Origin: Alteromonas portus
Lineage (GTDB): Bacteria > Pseudomonadota > Gammaproteobacteria > Enterobacterales > Alteromonadaceae
Reading direction: 5' to 3'
Length of the DNA: 64,000 bases
Assembly (NCBI RefSeq): GCF_005117025.1
Contig: NZ_SWCO01000007.1
Span: 389,002 to 453,001, forward strand
Part shown: positions 8,845 to 17,724 of the stretch, one piece after another
Layout of the letters: each line of letters starts with the position of its first letter
How positions within the stretch are numbered: the first letter of the stretch is position 1
Notes under the pieces: generated by a model
What the model saw: only the letters and a program-made list of their open reading frames with translations
Told to the model about the DNA's origin: nothing
Database searches by the model: none
Made by a program: the position numbers and the translations under genes

Positions 8845-9597
8845 GTGCTCGATAAAAGTAAAAAAACAGGCGGAAATAACTTTTCTGAACAAGAGATTTC
8901 GCGTTTTGATGCGTTAGCTGAGTCTTGGTGGGACCCGCAAGGAAAATACAAAACAGCCTTGGAATTTAATCGTGCACGGCTAGACGTGATAAAAGCACAA
9001 ATAGAGAGTCACTTTGGCAAAGGGAACTTACCACCAGACTATTCTGCGTTGTCTATTATTGATATTGGCAGCGGAGGCGGGCTTATTAGCGAGCCTCTGG
9101 CCAAGCTTGGTGCGCAGGTTACGGGTATCGATGCTAGTGCAGTGAGCGTGGAAGTAGCAAAACGTCATGCGCAAAAAAATGGGGTTGAGGTTACATACCG
9201 GCATATGCTCTCCAGTGAGGTAGTAGAAGAAGGCTTACAGTATGATGTCGTGATCAACGCTGAAGTAGTGGAGCATGTTCCCGACCAACAGCAGCTTATT
9301 CAAGAATGTGCCAGTTTAGTAAAACCAGGTGGTTTACTGGTTTTGGCAACGTTAAACAGAACGCTGAAAAGCTATGTTATTGCTATTGTAGGCGCTGAAT
9401 ACGTGATGCGTTATTTACCTGTGGGAACCCATGATTGGCAAAAATTTGTAAAGCCAAGCGAATTAGAAAGGTGGGTCGGAAGCGATTTTACGCTGAAGCA
9501 CCAAACAGGTATGAAGCTCAACCCGTTTAAGGGAAAGTGGCTAACCACTTCAAGCCTTGCGGTAAACTTCATTCAAGCGTACTCCAAAAACAAATAG
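8845..9597 (+). CDS. ubiG: Ubiquinone biosynthesis O-methyltransferase
   Basis: UbiG carries out both O-methylations of the ubiquinone ring with S-adenosylmethionine. The 250-residue protein has the N-terminal signature SRFDALAESWWDPQGKYK, the SAM motif I IIDIGSGGGLISEPLA (about 70-85) and the VINAEVVEHVPD segment. The C-terminal half has the membrane-contacting insertion common to UbiG. The start is GTG, with GAAGG upstream. It stands alone, with a 249-base gap after it in which no terminator is obvious. Confidence 0.95.
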   Translation: MLDKSKKTGGNNFSEQEISRFDALAESWWDPQGKYKTALEFNRARLDVIKAQIESHFGKGNLPPDYSALSIIDIGSGGGLISEPLAKLGAQVTGIDASAVSVEVAKRHAQKNGVEVTYRHMLSSEVVEEGLQYDVVINAEVVEHVPDQQQLIQECASLVKPGGLLVLATLNRTLKSYVIAIVGAEYVMRYLPVGTHDWQKFVKPSELERWVGSDFTLKHQTGMKLNPFKGKWLTTSSLAVNFIQAYSKNK

Positions 9598-9846
9598 ATA
9601 ACTATAAATATTAGCTATGCCCTATATGTTAAGCGTAAATGGTATAAGATGATATACCATCTGAAAGCGCCTATCTTATTGATTTAAATGATTATCGGCG
9701 CGACTCTCTACAACTTTTTCATCTACCCTTGCTGATTGTCATCATTAAAATTTCAACATTAAGGTTGATCTTTACATGTGGTTTACATAATTATAACAAA
9801 GGTCTGACCACAGACCTCAATGTCATAATTATGGGGCACACACACG

Positions 9847-10821
9847 ATGAGAAAATCCAAAAATAAAAGAGCAAGGAATGCTCTCATTGTTACCCTGCTT
9901 ACAATATTTGCAGGCATAAGTACATTCGTTGGAGGAGCAGGACACGCTTTCGCCAATACATACGCAAAGACAAACCACCCAATAGTATTAGTTCACGGCC
10001 TTTTCGGTTTCGAAGATATACTCTTTGTGGACTATTTCTACAAAGTTCCACATAAACTCACCCGTAACGGTGCTGTTGTATACATTGCTGAGGTTTCCCC
10101 AGCAAACTCAACAGAAGTGCGCGGCGAGCAATTACTGGAGTATATCGACGAGGTTCTCGCTTTGTCAGGCGCTGATAAGGTGAACCTTATAGGACATAGC
10201 CATGGCGGCCCAACGGCGCGTTACGCTGCAAGCGTCGCTCCCGATAAAGTAGCATCAGTAAGTTCAGTTGCTGGGGGCAACTGGGGTAGCAAAGTGGCCG
10301 ACGAGCTGCGCGATGCCCTTGCTGAAGACTCGTTAGGAGAAAAAGCCACAGGTACGGTGGTAAATGCGTTTGCAAACCTCATCGAGATAGCGTCTGGATC
10401 TGATCCGAGAGACAAGCCGACAGATTCAGTTGCAGCGCTGAATTCATTGTCGACCGAAGGCTCAGTAGCTTTTAATCAAAAATATCCAGAGGGGATGCCA
10501 ACGGCTTACTGCCGTAATGACGGAAAGATGTTAGCTGAAAACGGCGTATATTATTTTTCGTGGAGTGGCGGCAGAACTTACACTAACGCCCTTGACGTCG
10601 TCGACCCGTTTCTTGCTATTACTGGCACTGCGTTTAAAGAGCCCAACGACGGCCTGGTCTCAACATGTAGCTCGCACTTGGGCAAGGTGCTAAAAGATAA
10701 CTACAAAATGAATCACCTAGATGAAGTAAACCAGAGTTTTGGAATTACGCACTGGTTTGAAACTGACCCCGTTGACGTTTTCGTCCGTCAGGCGAATCGT
10801 TTAAAAAGATTGGGTCTATAG
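9847..10821 (+). CDS. Secreted triacylglycerol lipase (family I)
   Basis: This 324-residue exported lipase has an N-terminal signal peptide with a basic start and a hydrophobic core at about 11-35, probably cleaved near AFA-N. The oxyanion region is HPIVLVHGLFGFEDI, the nucleophile Ser118 lies in GHSHGG, and the late block NDGLVSTCSSHLGKVL followed by MNHLDEVNQSFG carries the calcium-site and catalytic-His region. Cys in AYCRNDG and STCSSH probably form the conserved disulfide. These features match foldase-dependent Pseudomonas/Burkholderia-type lipases that hydrolyse long-chain triacylglycerols. The foldase gene overlaps its stop by one base. Confidence 0.93.
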   Translation: MRKSKNKRARNALIVTLLTIFAGISTFVGGAGHAFANTYAKTNHPIVLVHGLFGFEDILFVDYFYKVPHKLTRNGAVVYIAEVSPANSTEVRGEQLLEYIDEVLALSGADKVNLIGHSHGGPTARYAASVAPDKVASVSSVAGGNWGSKVADELRDALAEDSLGEKATGTVVNAFANLIEIASGSDPRDKPTDSVAALNSLSTEGSVAFNQKYPEGMPTAYCRNDGKMLAENGVYYFSWSGGRTYTNALDVVDPFLAITGTAFKEPNDGLVSTCSSHLGKVLKDNYKMNHLDEVNQSFGITHWFETDPVDVFVRQANRLKRLGL

Positions 10822-11807
10822 TGGCGACGGGTAAAAAACGCCGTTTCTATCCAATATTAGGAGGGCTTCTGGCCCTCTTGGTATTGGCCGCAATTTTTTA
10901 TGTCCAATCTTTCTTTAAAACAGAAACCCTTGTTCAAGATTCATTGGCAGACATTCCGGAGAATGCTAGTGAAAAAGCGCATGAAAAAAGTCATCTTCAT
11001 CATGAAAGTTCAGTGACCAATGGACCGTTGCAAAGCGAGCCTACTACCGCGCTTAAAGGGCTTATCCCGTTTAAGCTTGATTACACAACAAAAGATAGCT
11101 TCGATCGCTTTATATTTATGCGCACCACAGAGGAACCTCACGGGGTTAAGCTTGCCTATTCAACCCATGCAAGCGCTGTTTTCACGTCGGGCACGCAGGC
11201 AGTGGCGACTGACCTATTTGTTCGTTACGTAGATTATAAAGTGGCGCTTTCTTCAATCGAAGTAGAGGTCGACTTGGCTAGCCATAGCTTGCAAGACGTG
11301 TCTTATAAGCTTGATGAGCGCGAAGGGATAAGGCGCACTTACTTCAACGACACTGAATACCATTACCTATTTAGCCAAGAAGCGCAGGTGGACGAAGCGG
11401 CGCTAGCGCGTTTACAACTTGCTCAGGAAAGCACGCTATCCAGGGATGAAAGAAAAGCGCTTATTGTTGAGTCACTAGAAACGGGAAATGAAGCCGAACG
11501 CGATGTCTTTCAGCCGACATTGAATGTGCATCGTATCAACGAAATAAAGCGTAGCTACACGAATGTTAACGACAGATACAATGCTGTGGCGGCAGAATTC
11601 GGCAGTGAAATCGCAGACCGCTTCGCAAGAACCTGGGAAAAACAGGCTAACTGGAAAAGCAAAATTGCTGACTATGAAAAATATCGCGACAACTTATCGA
11701 AGCAGGCAATTGCGGATAGTGAGTTAGAAAGCGCGCTACGGGAATACCAGTCTGCACATTTCACCGATAATGAAATAAAGCGTCTAAAAGTAATTACAGG
11801 TTCGTGA
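10821..11807 (+). CDS. lifO: Lipase-specific foldase (Lif)
   Basis: This steric chaperone folds the upstream lipase in the periplasm before type II secretion. The 328-residue protein has a short basic N-terminus and one membrane anchor (about 8-27), then a linker. A helical domain rich in charged residues follows, ending with the typical FGSEIADRFARTWEKQANWK and a repeat-like helical tail. The conserved foldase motif RxxFDY(F/C)L appears here as KDSFDRFI, so Arg is Lys, Tyr is Arg and Leu is Ile. The GTG start shares its G with the lipase stop (TAGTG), showing translational coupling. Confidence 0.87.
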   Translation: MATGKKRRFYPILGGLLALLVLAAIFYVQSFFKTETLVQDSLADIPENASEKAHEKSHLHHESSVTNGPLQSEPTTALKGLIPFKLDYTTKDSFDRFIFMRTTEEPHGVKLAYSTHASAVFTSGTQAVATDLFVRYVDYKVALSSIEVEVDLASHSLQDVSYKLDEREGIRRTYFNDTEYHYLFSQEAQVDEAALARLQLAQESTLSRDERKALIVESLETGNEAERDVFQPTLNVHRINEIKRSYTNVNDRYNAVAAEFGSEIADRFARTWEKQANWKSKIADYEKYRDNLSKQAIADSELESALREYQSAHFTDNEIKRLKVITGS

Positions 11808-12003
11808 ATTGACAGGGTCGTAATGTAGTTGTCCAAGGCTAGGCGTTAGCCTTTCCCTCAGCAACTTGTAGTGCAGAGGTATAACCATAAAAGCACTGAA
11901 TAGTTCTGTGCATAGACAGAGTGATTTGAAACCGGTTTGTGCAGTTACTAATCTAGTACTACCCCTATTGTAAACAAGCGTCATAAGGTTTGTGACAGTC
12001 ATT

Positions 12004-12612
12004 ATGAAAATCTACGAAACGAAAACGGCACCCAACCCGCGTCGAGTACGTATGTTTTTAGCCGAAAAAGGTATTAACGTTGAATATGTTCAGGTCGACA
12101 TCCAAAAAGGTGAAAACCTAAGTGCTGAAATGCGCGCTAAAAACCCGTTGGGGAAAATACCCATTCTAGAGCTAGATGACGGCACTTGCATCGCAGAAAC
12201 CGATGCCATTTGTACATACTTTGAAGCACTGCAACCAGAGCCTCCGCTAATGGGAACAACGCCCGTTGAAAAAGCCACAATCTCCATGTGGCAGCGCCAG
12301 GTAGAGTTCGCATTTATGATGCAAATTGGCATGTGTTTCCAGCATACAACGGGGTACTTTAAAGATCGCATGACTCCCGTACCGGAATATGGCAAGGAAG
12401 CGGGTATCAACGCGACTAAATATCTCAATATTTTAGAGCGTCGACTTGGTGTAAAAGAATACATCGCAGGGGATACTTTCTCTATCGCAGACATAACCGC
12501 GTTATGCGCCATGGATTTCGCCAGAGTGGTAAAAATACGAATGACTGACGACCACGTTAATTTAGCGCGCTGGTATGAGTCAGTGAGTAACAGAGCGAGT
12601 GCAAAAGCCTAA
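12004..12612 (+). CDS. Glutathione S-transferase family protein
   Basis: This 202-residue protein has an N-terminal thioredoxin-like domain ([19 protein letters not shown], with [14 protein letters not shown] around the cis-Pro of the glutathione site) and an all-helical C-terminal domain with [16 protein letters not shown]. The catalytic residue and substrate are uncertain. I prefer the ATG because homologues start there; a GTG at 11992 has better spacing to AAGG and would add four residues. The stop overlaps the next GST gene (TAATG), so the two are probably coupled. Confidence 0.88.
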   Translation: MKIYETKTAPNPRRVRMFLAEKGINVEYVQVDIQKGENLSAEMRAKNPLGKIPILELDDGTCIAETDAICTYFEALQPEPPLMGTTPVEKATISMWQRQVEFAFMMQIGMCFQHTTGYFKDRMTPVPEYGKEAGINATKYLNILERRLGVKEYIAGDTFSIADITALCAMDFARVVKIRMTDDHVNLARWYESVSNRASAKA

Positions 12613-13271
12613 TGATAGATTTATACACAGCCGCTACGCCGAATGGCTGGAAAGCCTCGGTAGCGCTTGAAGAAATGGGGCTTGAATATACCGCGCATGC
12701 CGTAAATTTAATGAAGGGCGAGCAGAAAACCCCAGAGTTTTTGGCAATGAACCCCAATGGACGTATACCGGTTATTGTCGATAGGGAGGCCGACGGTCAC
12801 GTGGTTTTTGAGTCTGGCGCCATCATGGTTTATCTGGCTGAAAAGACGGGAATGTTTTTACCTAATGACGCCAAGCGGAAAAGCCAGGTGATTCAGTGGA
12901 TCATGTTTCAAATGGGCGGCATTGGACCTATGATGGGCCAAGCAAACGTGTTCCACCGCTATTTGGAAGAAAAAATACCAGTGGCGATTGCCCGTTATCA
13001 AAATGAAGTGCGCCGCCTATTTACTGTGCTTGATGGGAGGCTAGAAAATCGAGAGTATTTGGTTGACGACTACAGTATTGCTGACATGGCGAACTGGTGT
13101 TGGGTGCGTACCTACGAATGGTCTGGCGTTAGCATTGAAGGCTTGGACAACCTAATACGTTGGAAGAACAGTATTGAAGCGAGACCTGCAGCAAGGCGTG
13201 GCGTAGAAGTGCCCAATAAAATTGATAAAGAGGCGCTTCTTAAAGGCGCCAAAAATGTGGTTACTAAATAA
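12612..13271 (+). CDS. Glutathione S-transferase, YfcG/Ure2-like
   Basis: This 219-residue GST has the YfcG/Ure2-like N-terminus [20 protein letters not shown], then [11 protein letters not shown] (cis-Pro loop) and [15 protein letters not shown]. The helical domain includes [18 protein letters not shown] and [15 protein letters not shown], typical of this branch. E. coli YfcG is a glutathione-dependent disulfide-bond reductase, so a thiol-redox role is the best guess. It is translationally coupled to the upstream GST. Its 3' end overlaps the convergent LysR gene by 8 bases. Confidence 0.9.
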   Translation: MIDLYTAATPNGWKASVALEEMGLEYTAHAVNLMKGEQKTPEFLAMNPNGRIPVIVDREADGHVVFESGAIMVYLAEKTGMFLPNDAKRKSQVIQWIMFQMGGIGPMMGQANVFHRYLEEKIPVAIARYQNEVRRLFTVLDGRLENREYLVDDYSIADMANWCWVRTYEWSGVSIEGLDNLIRWKNSIEARPAARRGVEVPNKIDKEALLKGAKNVVTK

Positions 13272-14163
13272 CGCTTTTAACTGAATCGACAAACCGATTG
13301 AGCCAGCCTGATGCCATACTCGGTTTGTAAATCAACTCAAAATGCTCTTCATGGCAAAAGTCATAATCTGATACGGACACGCAAGTAAGATCATGGCTTT
13401 TCGGTATGAAGTCAGGTACGTAGGCCAAAGCCAGCCCTTGCCTGACAATAGACAGCAGGGTGCCAAAATCATTACATCGATAGTGTATGGAGCGGGGGAC
13501 TTTGTCGTCTCGCCACCCATCAGAACCTATACCCCGCTTTATTCCACAAAAAGGTGAGACATCAGGGCAAGCAAAAGCATAAGCGTACAAACTTTGACTT
13601 GTTAATGTACCGTTTTTTGCTTCAGCTACCGCAGGGTGATTTTTTGCGGCTACAACCACATAGGTAGACGACCCTAATGATATGCGATGTAATGAGGGGT
13701 CTTGCTCTCGTTCTTCCATTGCAAAAGAGGTGGCAATAGCCACGTCGCTTCCCCCTCTAGAAATGCTTTCCAGCGCTTTCCCCTCCCAGCAAGCGTTGAT
13801 ATTAATGTGAAAGCGATCTTGTACAGAGGATGGTTTAGCAAGCAAAGTTGGCAAACAATATTGAAGCAAGAGCGATGGGCCAGAAACAGTAATGTTGTAT
13901 AAAGCAGTATTGCCCCTAAACTCACTGAGCGCCTGATCGGCTTCGTGCACAAGATGAGTGGCATAAAGAAGGAATTTGTTTCCCCGTTGATTGAGTCGAA
14001 TATGCTTACCTACTCGGTCAAACAATTGGCTTTCTAACTTTTGTTCTATCCTTTTCACCACTTTAGACAATGCGCCTGTGGTGACTGATAAATGCATAGA
14101 TGCTTTGTTCAAATTCTCATGTTGCGCAACAACAATAAACTTTCTTAAGTCTTCAATATCCAT
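13264..14163 (-). CDS. LysR-family transcriptional regulator
   Basis: This 299-residue protein has an N-terminal winged helix-turn-helix (about 1-60: [20 protein letters not shown], then STHLSV-like and [16 protein letters not shown]) and a C-terminal two-lobed effector domain. It probably controls itself and a neighbour in response to a small molecule. Divergent to it is the exported protein at 14283; convergent, with an 8-base overlap, is the GST pair. Which of these it regulates cannot be decided from sequence. Confidence 0.92.
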   Translation of the reverse strand: MDIEDLRKFIVVAQHENLNKASMHLSVTTGALSKVVKRIEQKLESQLFDRVGKHIRLNQRGNKFLLYATHLVHEADQALSEFRGNTALYNITVSGPSLLLQYCLPTLLAKPSSVQDRFHININACWEGKALESISRGGSDVAIATSFAMEEREQDPSLHRISLGSSTYVVVAAKNHPAVAEAKNGTLTSQSLYAYAFACPDVSPFCGIKRGIGSDGWRDDKVPRSIHYRCNDFGTLLSIVRQGLALAYVPDFIPKSHDLTCVSVSDYDFCHEEHFELIYKPSMASGWLNRFVDSVKSVI

Positions 14164-14282
14164 AGCTTCGCCGCTTTATTGTTTCCAGTTGGGAATTGAT
14201 TGCTTATTTATTGTAGCTTAATTGTAAGTGGTTATTGTGCCAAGATCGTCATAATAAAATTGTTATTAAGCGTGAAAGATTT

Positions 14283-15044
14283 ATGAAGCCTCTTTATTTT
14301 ACTGTCTTGTGTTTATATATGGTGTGCACAGGGGCAACAGCGGCAACCACAGATGAACTGAGTGCAAATGGCATGAGTAAAGCACCTAAGGCTAGTACTT
14401 CAATACACGCTGATCATAAATATCACACAAGAGTTGGTTCTCACGGTATGGTGTTATTTACAGATGGCGCTGAACTCTATGCGAGTCACTTACCCCTTTA
14501 TTACTCGCCACACGATTACCAACTTATTTATACAGTAGTAAGTCAGCATAAAGCTAAGCTAATTGCGTATCTACAAGCAGGCTCAACGTCTCACAGTAAC
14601 ATGGTGACGCTGTTACCGGAAAACTTCGATTTAAATAAACTAGTTGATGGTGAAAGATTTTCTATTCCAGCACAGTTTTATAAAGGTCATTTTGAGCGGG
14701 GTGGTACTAAGTGGTTAGGAAAATCGGAGCTGATATTTGAAAAGCTATTGTTTAAACGTCGCTTAGTAAAACAGTACAAACCATCACATTCTGACGAAGA
14801 TAGCGTTACAGATGAGCCTGATGAAAAGTGGACTAGCATCAGCCTCGGTGACAAGTATTTATACATTCACCTCATTGGCGAACGCCCATCGTTTGATGCA
14901 TTGTTTATCGTCGACGATTGTCAGACAACCTTAGAAAACAAGCAGGGCGAAAGTGTGCCGAGCAAGGCACAAATTAATGAGGTTTTTTCTCACTGCGGTT
15001 CGCCTGTGCTAGTGTACTTTGAAACACAGGATTTTGCGTACTGA
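14283..15044 (+). CDS. Exported protein of unknown function
   Basis: I do not recognise this 253-residue protein. It begins with a clear signal peptide (MKPLYFTVLCLYMVCTGATA, likely cut after AAA/TTA), so it is periplasmic or outer-membrane associated. The mature part starts with a Ser/Lys-rich linker and a His-rich stretch (HADHKYHTRVGSHG). A mixed alpha/beta region with FSIPAQFYKGHFERGGTKWL follows, and two late cysteines (VDDCQTT and FSHCGSP) could pair. A longer frame starts at GTG 14235, but GTGAAAG before this ATG and the signal peptide favour this start. Confidence 0.75.
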   Translation: MKPLYFTVLCLYMVCTGATAATTDELSANGMSKAPKASTSIHADHKYHTRVGSHGMVLFTDGAELYASHLPLYYSPHDYQLIYTVVSQHKAKLIAYLQAGSTSHSNMVTLLPENFDLNKLVDGERFSIPAQFYKGHFERGGTKWLGKSELIFEKLLFKRRLVKQYKPSHSDEDSVTDEPDEKWTSISLGDKYLYIHLIGERPSFDALFIVDDCQTTLENKQGESVPSKAQINEVFSHCGSPVLVYFETQDFAY

Positions 15045-15076
15045 CGCACTTCATTTGCGCTAGCGTGATTCCAGTT

Positions 15077-15982
15077 TTAAAGTTTTATGCTATCGCTTAT
15101 GGCTTTAATATGTTCAGGGCCTATGCCGCAACAGCCTCCAATAATACTAGCGCCTGCCGCTATCCATGACTGAGCGTAATCCGCATAGCGCTGCGGTGTT
15201 ATATCGTTGCGCAACTCTGACAAAATTGCGTTAGCTTCATGCTGACGCTTTCTTTCTGAAAAGCTATTGGCGTATGCACCAGTAGCAATGTTTTCATTCA
15301 ACTGTCGCGTAATTGCCAGTGCACTTTCCATTTCCTCTGGCTGTGAACAATTAAATAGCACGCTATCAACATGGTTCAATAACGGCGTTATTTTTTCTAG
15401 CGGCTCGCCTGAGCGAAGAGTCATAGGCTCGTTGGACGACGCTCTATTTTGCAAAGAAAATGACAGCCATATAGGAAGGGAAGAAAGATCCTTTATCAAT
15501 GAAACTACAGCATTAGCTTCTTCAATAGAGCAAGCAGTTTCAATAAGCCAAATATCTACAAAAGGGGCTTGTGCTTTAATCAGCGGTGTTAAAATTTCGG
15601 CCACTCGGCCCGCATCGAATAAGTCTGGACGGTACGAGCCAAAGGCTGGTGGCACACAGCCTGCGACCGACAACTTATCGCTTTTATGCTGCTGAAAAGT
15701 GACGGCTTCCCTTGCTAGCTTAGCCGCTGACTCGGCCAGCGAAAATGCTTGTTTGTTAAACGCAGTTTCCCCAATATGAAATGGAACGAGGGCATAGGCA
15801 TTTGTAGTAATAACAGTGGCACCAGCATTTAGAAAGTGGGTGTGTACCTCACGCACTAGCTCAGGGGCTTGCATCAGTGCCAGCGCTGACCATTCTGGTT
15901 GTTTAAAAGGCGCACCAACCCTTTCAAGTTCGCGACCCATGCCACCGTCTAAAATATGAATCGCTGTATTACTTACTGTCAT
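15077..15982 (-). CDS. Homocysteine S-methyltransferase family protein
   Basis: This 301-residue protein is of the MmuM/YagD type, which transfers a methyl group from S-methylmethionine or S-adenosylmethionine to homocysteine to give methionine. It has the barrel start ILDGGMGRELERVGAPF, a first zinc Cys in VLFNCSQPEEM and the paired zinc cysteines in IIGGCCGIGPEHI. No permease gene accompanies it. It lies 27 bases downstream of the ROK regulator gene on the same strand, and the two probably share a transcript. Confidence 0.9.
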   Translation of the reverse strand: MTVSNTAIHILDGGMGRELERVGAPFKQPEWSALALMQAPELVREVHTHFLNAGATVITTNAYALVPFHIGETAFNKQAFSLAESAAKLAREAVTFQQHKSDKLSVAGCVPPAFGSYRPDLFDAGRVAEILTPLIKAQAPFVDIWLIETACSIEEANAVVSLIKDLSSLPIWLSFSLQNRASSNEPMTLRSGEPLEKITPLLNHVDSVLFNCSQPEEMESALAITRQLNENIATGAYANSFSERKRQHEANAILSELRNDITPQRYADYAQSWIAAGASIIGGCCGIGPEHIKAISDSIKL

Positions 15983-16009
15983 TAAAACCTTAATTGCAAA
16001 GCTGAATAA

Positions 16010-17182
16010 TTAATAATAGTTAGCCTGAAGCGCTAAATTCGCGCTTCCAATAGATTGGGCTTTGACGCCAACATGTCCCGGGCTAATTCGCGCAGGTGTA
16101 ATCCCGCGCATATCTACCTGCTTCAACGCGCTTTGGGTTTTCTCAACCAATAATTCTTTTATGTTGCTCGGTATTGCGCCGTCAATAATTACGCCATCTA
16201 AGTCTAAAAGGCTCATGGCGCACTGTGAAGCAAACGCAAGGCCTTTTGCCGTTTCGCCTATCCAAGCCTCTACAATAGACTCATCACATTGCCAATGCGA
16301 AGGCGACTCATAGATGTGATTGGCATTTTCACCTGCTTGATTGAGCTTTCTTTCCAATAGATAAAGCGAAGACTGCGTAATTAACTGGCGCTGCTGATTT
16401 TGACTAAAAAAAGGTAAAGAACCGATAGCACCAGCATTACCTGTTTTGCCATTAATAAGCTGGTTGTTGAGTACCAGGCCGCCGCCTAAAAACGTACCAA
16501 CAAAAACGTATAAAAAACTCTCAAAGCGCTTTGGATTACCGAAAGACATTTCTGCGCTGCATGCGGCCCCCGCGTCATTTTTAATAAAAACCGGTAGGTT
16601 TAATAAACTTTCAAGTGTGGATTGCGGGTCAAACTCTTTCCATTCGTCTAACTCTTTTTTCGGTGCGCCAGCTTCTTCTGCCCAACTCCAAATTTCAAAA
16701 GGCATAGCTATGCCTAACCCTCTCACCAGGCGTTGTTGCGCTGTATCTAAGCTTTTAGTTAAAACATTGAATGCGCGCTCTGCGAAGTTAAGTAGATTGC
16801 TTACCGTTGGATAGGCAAACTTTTCGTTCAGCGTTGCTTTAACATTGCCTTTTAAGTCGAGTAAGGTCATATCAAAACTGCGGCGTCCTACCTTAAGGCC
16901 AATGCTGAATGCCCCATTAGCATTTAATCCAAAGGGAACCTTAGGCTGACCGACGCCACCTTTAATAGGCGTTAAGCGTTTAACTAAGCCATCGCTTTCC
17001 AACTTCTTGATAATTACCGTTGCAGACTGCGCCGATAGCCCGGTCAATTGTGCAATTTCAGCTTTAGGTAATGCAATGCGTTGTCGAATTAAGGTTAAGA
17101 TCGCGCGCTCATTCGCTGAGCGATTATCGAGTAACTCTGGTGCATTTTGTGATGGCAGGTGAAACGCCGATTCAATATTCAA
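16010..17182 (-). CDS. ROK-family transcriptional regulator
   Basis: This 390-residue protein has an N-terminal winged helix (about 22-75: ERAILTLIRQRIALPKAEIA and GLSAQSATVIIKKLESDGLV) fused to a ROK sugar-kinase-like domain. The phosphate and sugar region IKNDAGAACSAE keeps the Asn-Asp pair. The ROK zinc motif (CxCGxxGCxE) is absent; NAGAIGSLPFFSQ stands at that place, as in some proteobacterial ROK sugar regulators. It appears to start at TTG, without a strong ribosome-binding site. It is divergent from the PfkB kinase at 17725, whose promoter region is rich in palindromes, so it probably represses that sugar gene. Confidence 0.88.
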   Translation of the reverse strand: MNIESAFHLPSQNAPELLDNRSANERAILTLIRQRIALPKAEIAQLTGLSAQSATVIIKKLESDGLVKRLTPIKGGVGQPKVPFGLNANGAFSIGLKVGRRSFDMTLLDLKGNVKATLNEKFAYPTVSNLLNFAERAFNVLTKSLDTAQQRLVRGLGIAMPFEIWSWAEEAGAPKKELDEWKEFDPQSTLESLLNLPVFIKNDAGAACSAEMSFGNPKRFESFLYVFVGTFLGGGLVLNNQLINGKTGNAGAIGSLPFFSQNQQRQLITQSSLYLLERKLNQAGENANHIYESPSHWQCDESIVEAWIGETAKGLAFASQCAMSLLDLDGVIIDGAIPSNIKELLVEKTQSALKQVDMRGITPARISPGHVGVKAQSIGSANLALQANYY

Positions 17183-17332
17183 AGTAATTACTATCTACCG
17201 TTAAAAGTGAAAAGAGTTAAATAATATCAATCCGCATAGATGATTGCCCACTCAGAAGGCGCTGGCAAGTTTCCTAGCAAAGCGTGGGAATGCAGAAAGT
17301 GTTCCCTTTCAAATTCCCAGAATGAAGCCAGG

Positions 17333-17363
17333 AAGCTTGCCAGACCTTCCCGAAGGCAAGCTT
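17333..17363. repeat. 9-bp inverted repeat with 13-base loop
   Basis: AAGCTTGCC and GGCAAGCTT are exact reverse complements and could form a hairpin. No T run follows on either side, so it is not a standard terminator. Confidence 0.75.
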
Positions 17364-17592
17364 AAAATGTCCCTACTCTATGTTGTGTCACCTAGATGTA
17401 GAACTACTATGCCTGCGGTAATACGCCGCAATTCCGAACATTTTAACTATCGCTGAGCGGATAATTATCTCTGCGGACTGGTATAACAGCAAGCCTAGCT
17501 TCAAATGGAAGCGATAGTGCTCACTTTGTTCAAAAAAATATCCATTGTTTTGAATAGAATACATTCACATCCTACAATTCTTTGGAAAAAAT

Positions 17593-17615
17593 TTAAATCA
17601 ATTAGGTTGATTTAA
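17593..17615. promoter_or_regulatory. Candidate operator 1 for sugar kinase gene
   Basis: TTAAATCAA and TTGATTTAA are perfect arms separated by 5 bases, about 110 bases before the kinase ATG. The 23-bp size and AT-rich arms suit a ROK-type operator. The link to the adjacent ROK protein is inferred. Confidence 0.55.
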
Positions 17616-17648
17616 TGGGTTTGTTCGTCAATACTATGCCCCAATTAA

Positions 17649-17663
17649 TTAACGATTCGTTAA
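17649..17663. promoter_or_regulatory. Candidate operator 2 (perfect palindrome)
   Basis: TTAACGATTCGTTAA is a perfect 7-1-7 palindrome, 62 bases before the kinase start. Its binding protein is unknown. Confidence 0.45.
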
Positions 17664-17667
17664 CCTT

Positions 17668-17680
17668 ACGCACAGTGCGT
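17668..17680. promoter_or_regulatory. Candidate operator 3 (perfect palindrome)
   Basis: ACGCACAGTGCGT is a perfect 6-1-6 palindrome, four bases after candidate operator 2 and probably in the 5' leader of the kinase transcript. Confidence 0.4.
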
Positions 17681-17724
17681 TCGAGTAAACGACCCCTTTT
17701 TGAGATTTTTTGAGCGAGGCTGGT

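Larger units (their letters stand above)
17183..17724. other. Divergent promoter region between ROK and PfkB genes
   Basis: This 542-base gap lacks a convincing gene. It contains inverted repeats GGGAA/TTCCC (17286-17306) and AAGCTTGCC/GGCAAGCTT (17333-17363), then three palindromes close to the kinase start, listed separately. A 70-codon frame at 17244-17456 has no ribosome-binding site or recognisable content. Confidence 0.7.

Noticed and set aside
17244..17456. Possible 70-codon gene between the ROK and PfkB genes
   Set aside because: It lacks a ribosome-binding site and recognisable content and covers inverted repeats; it looks like spacer DNA.
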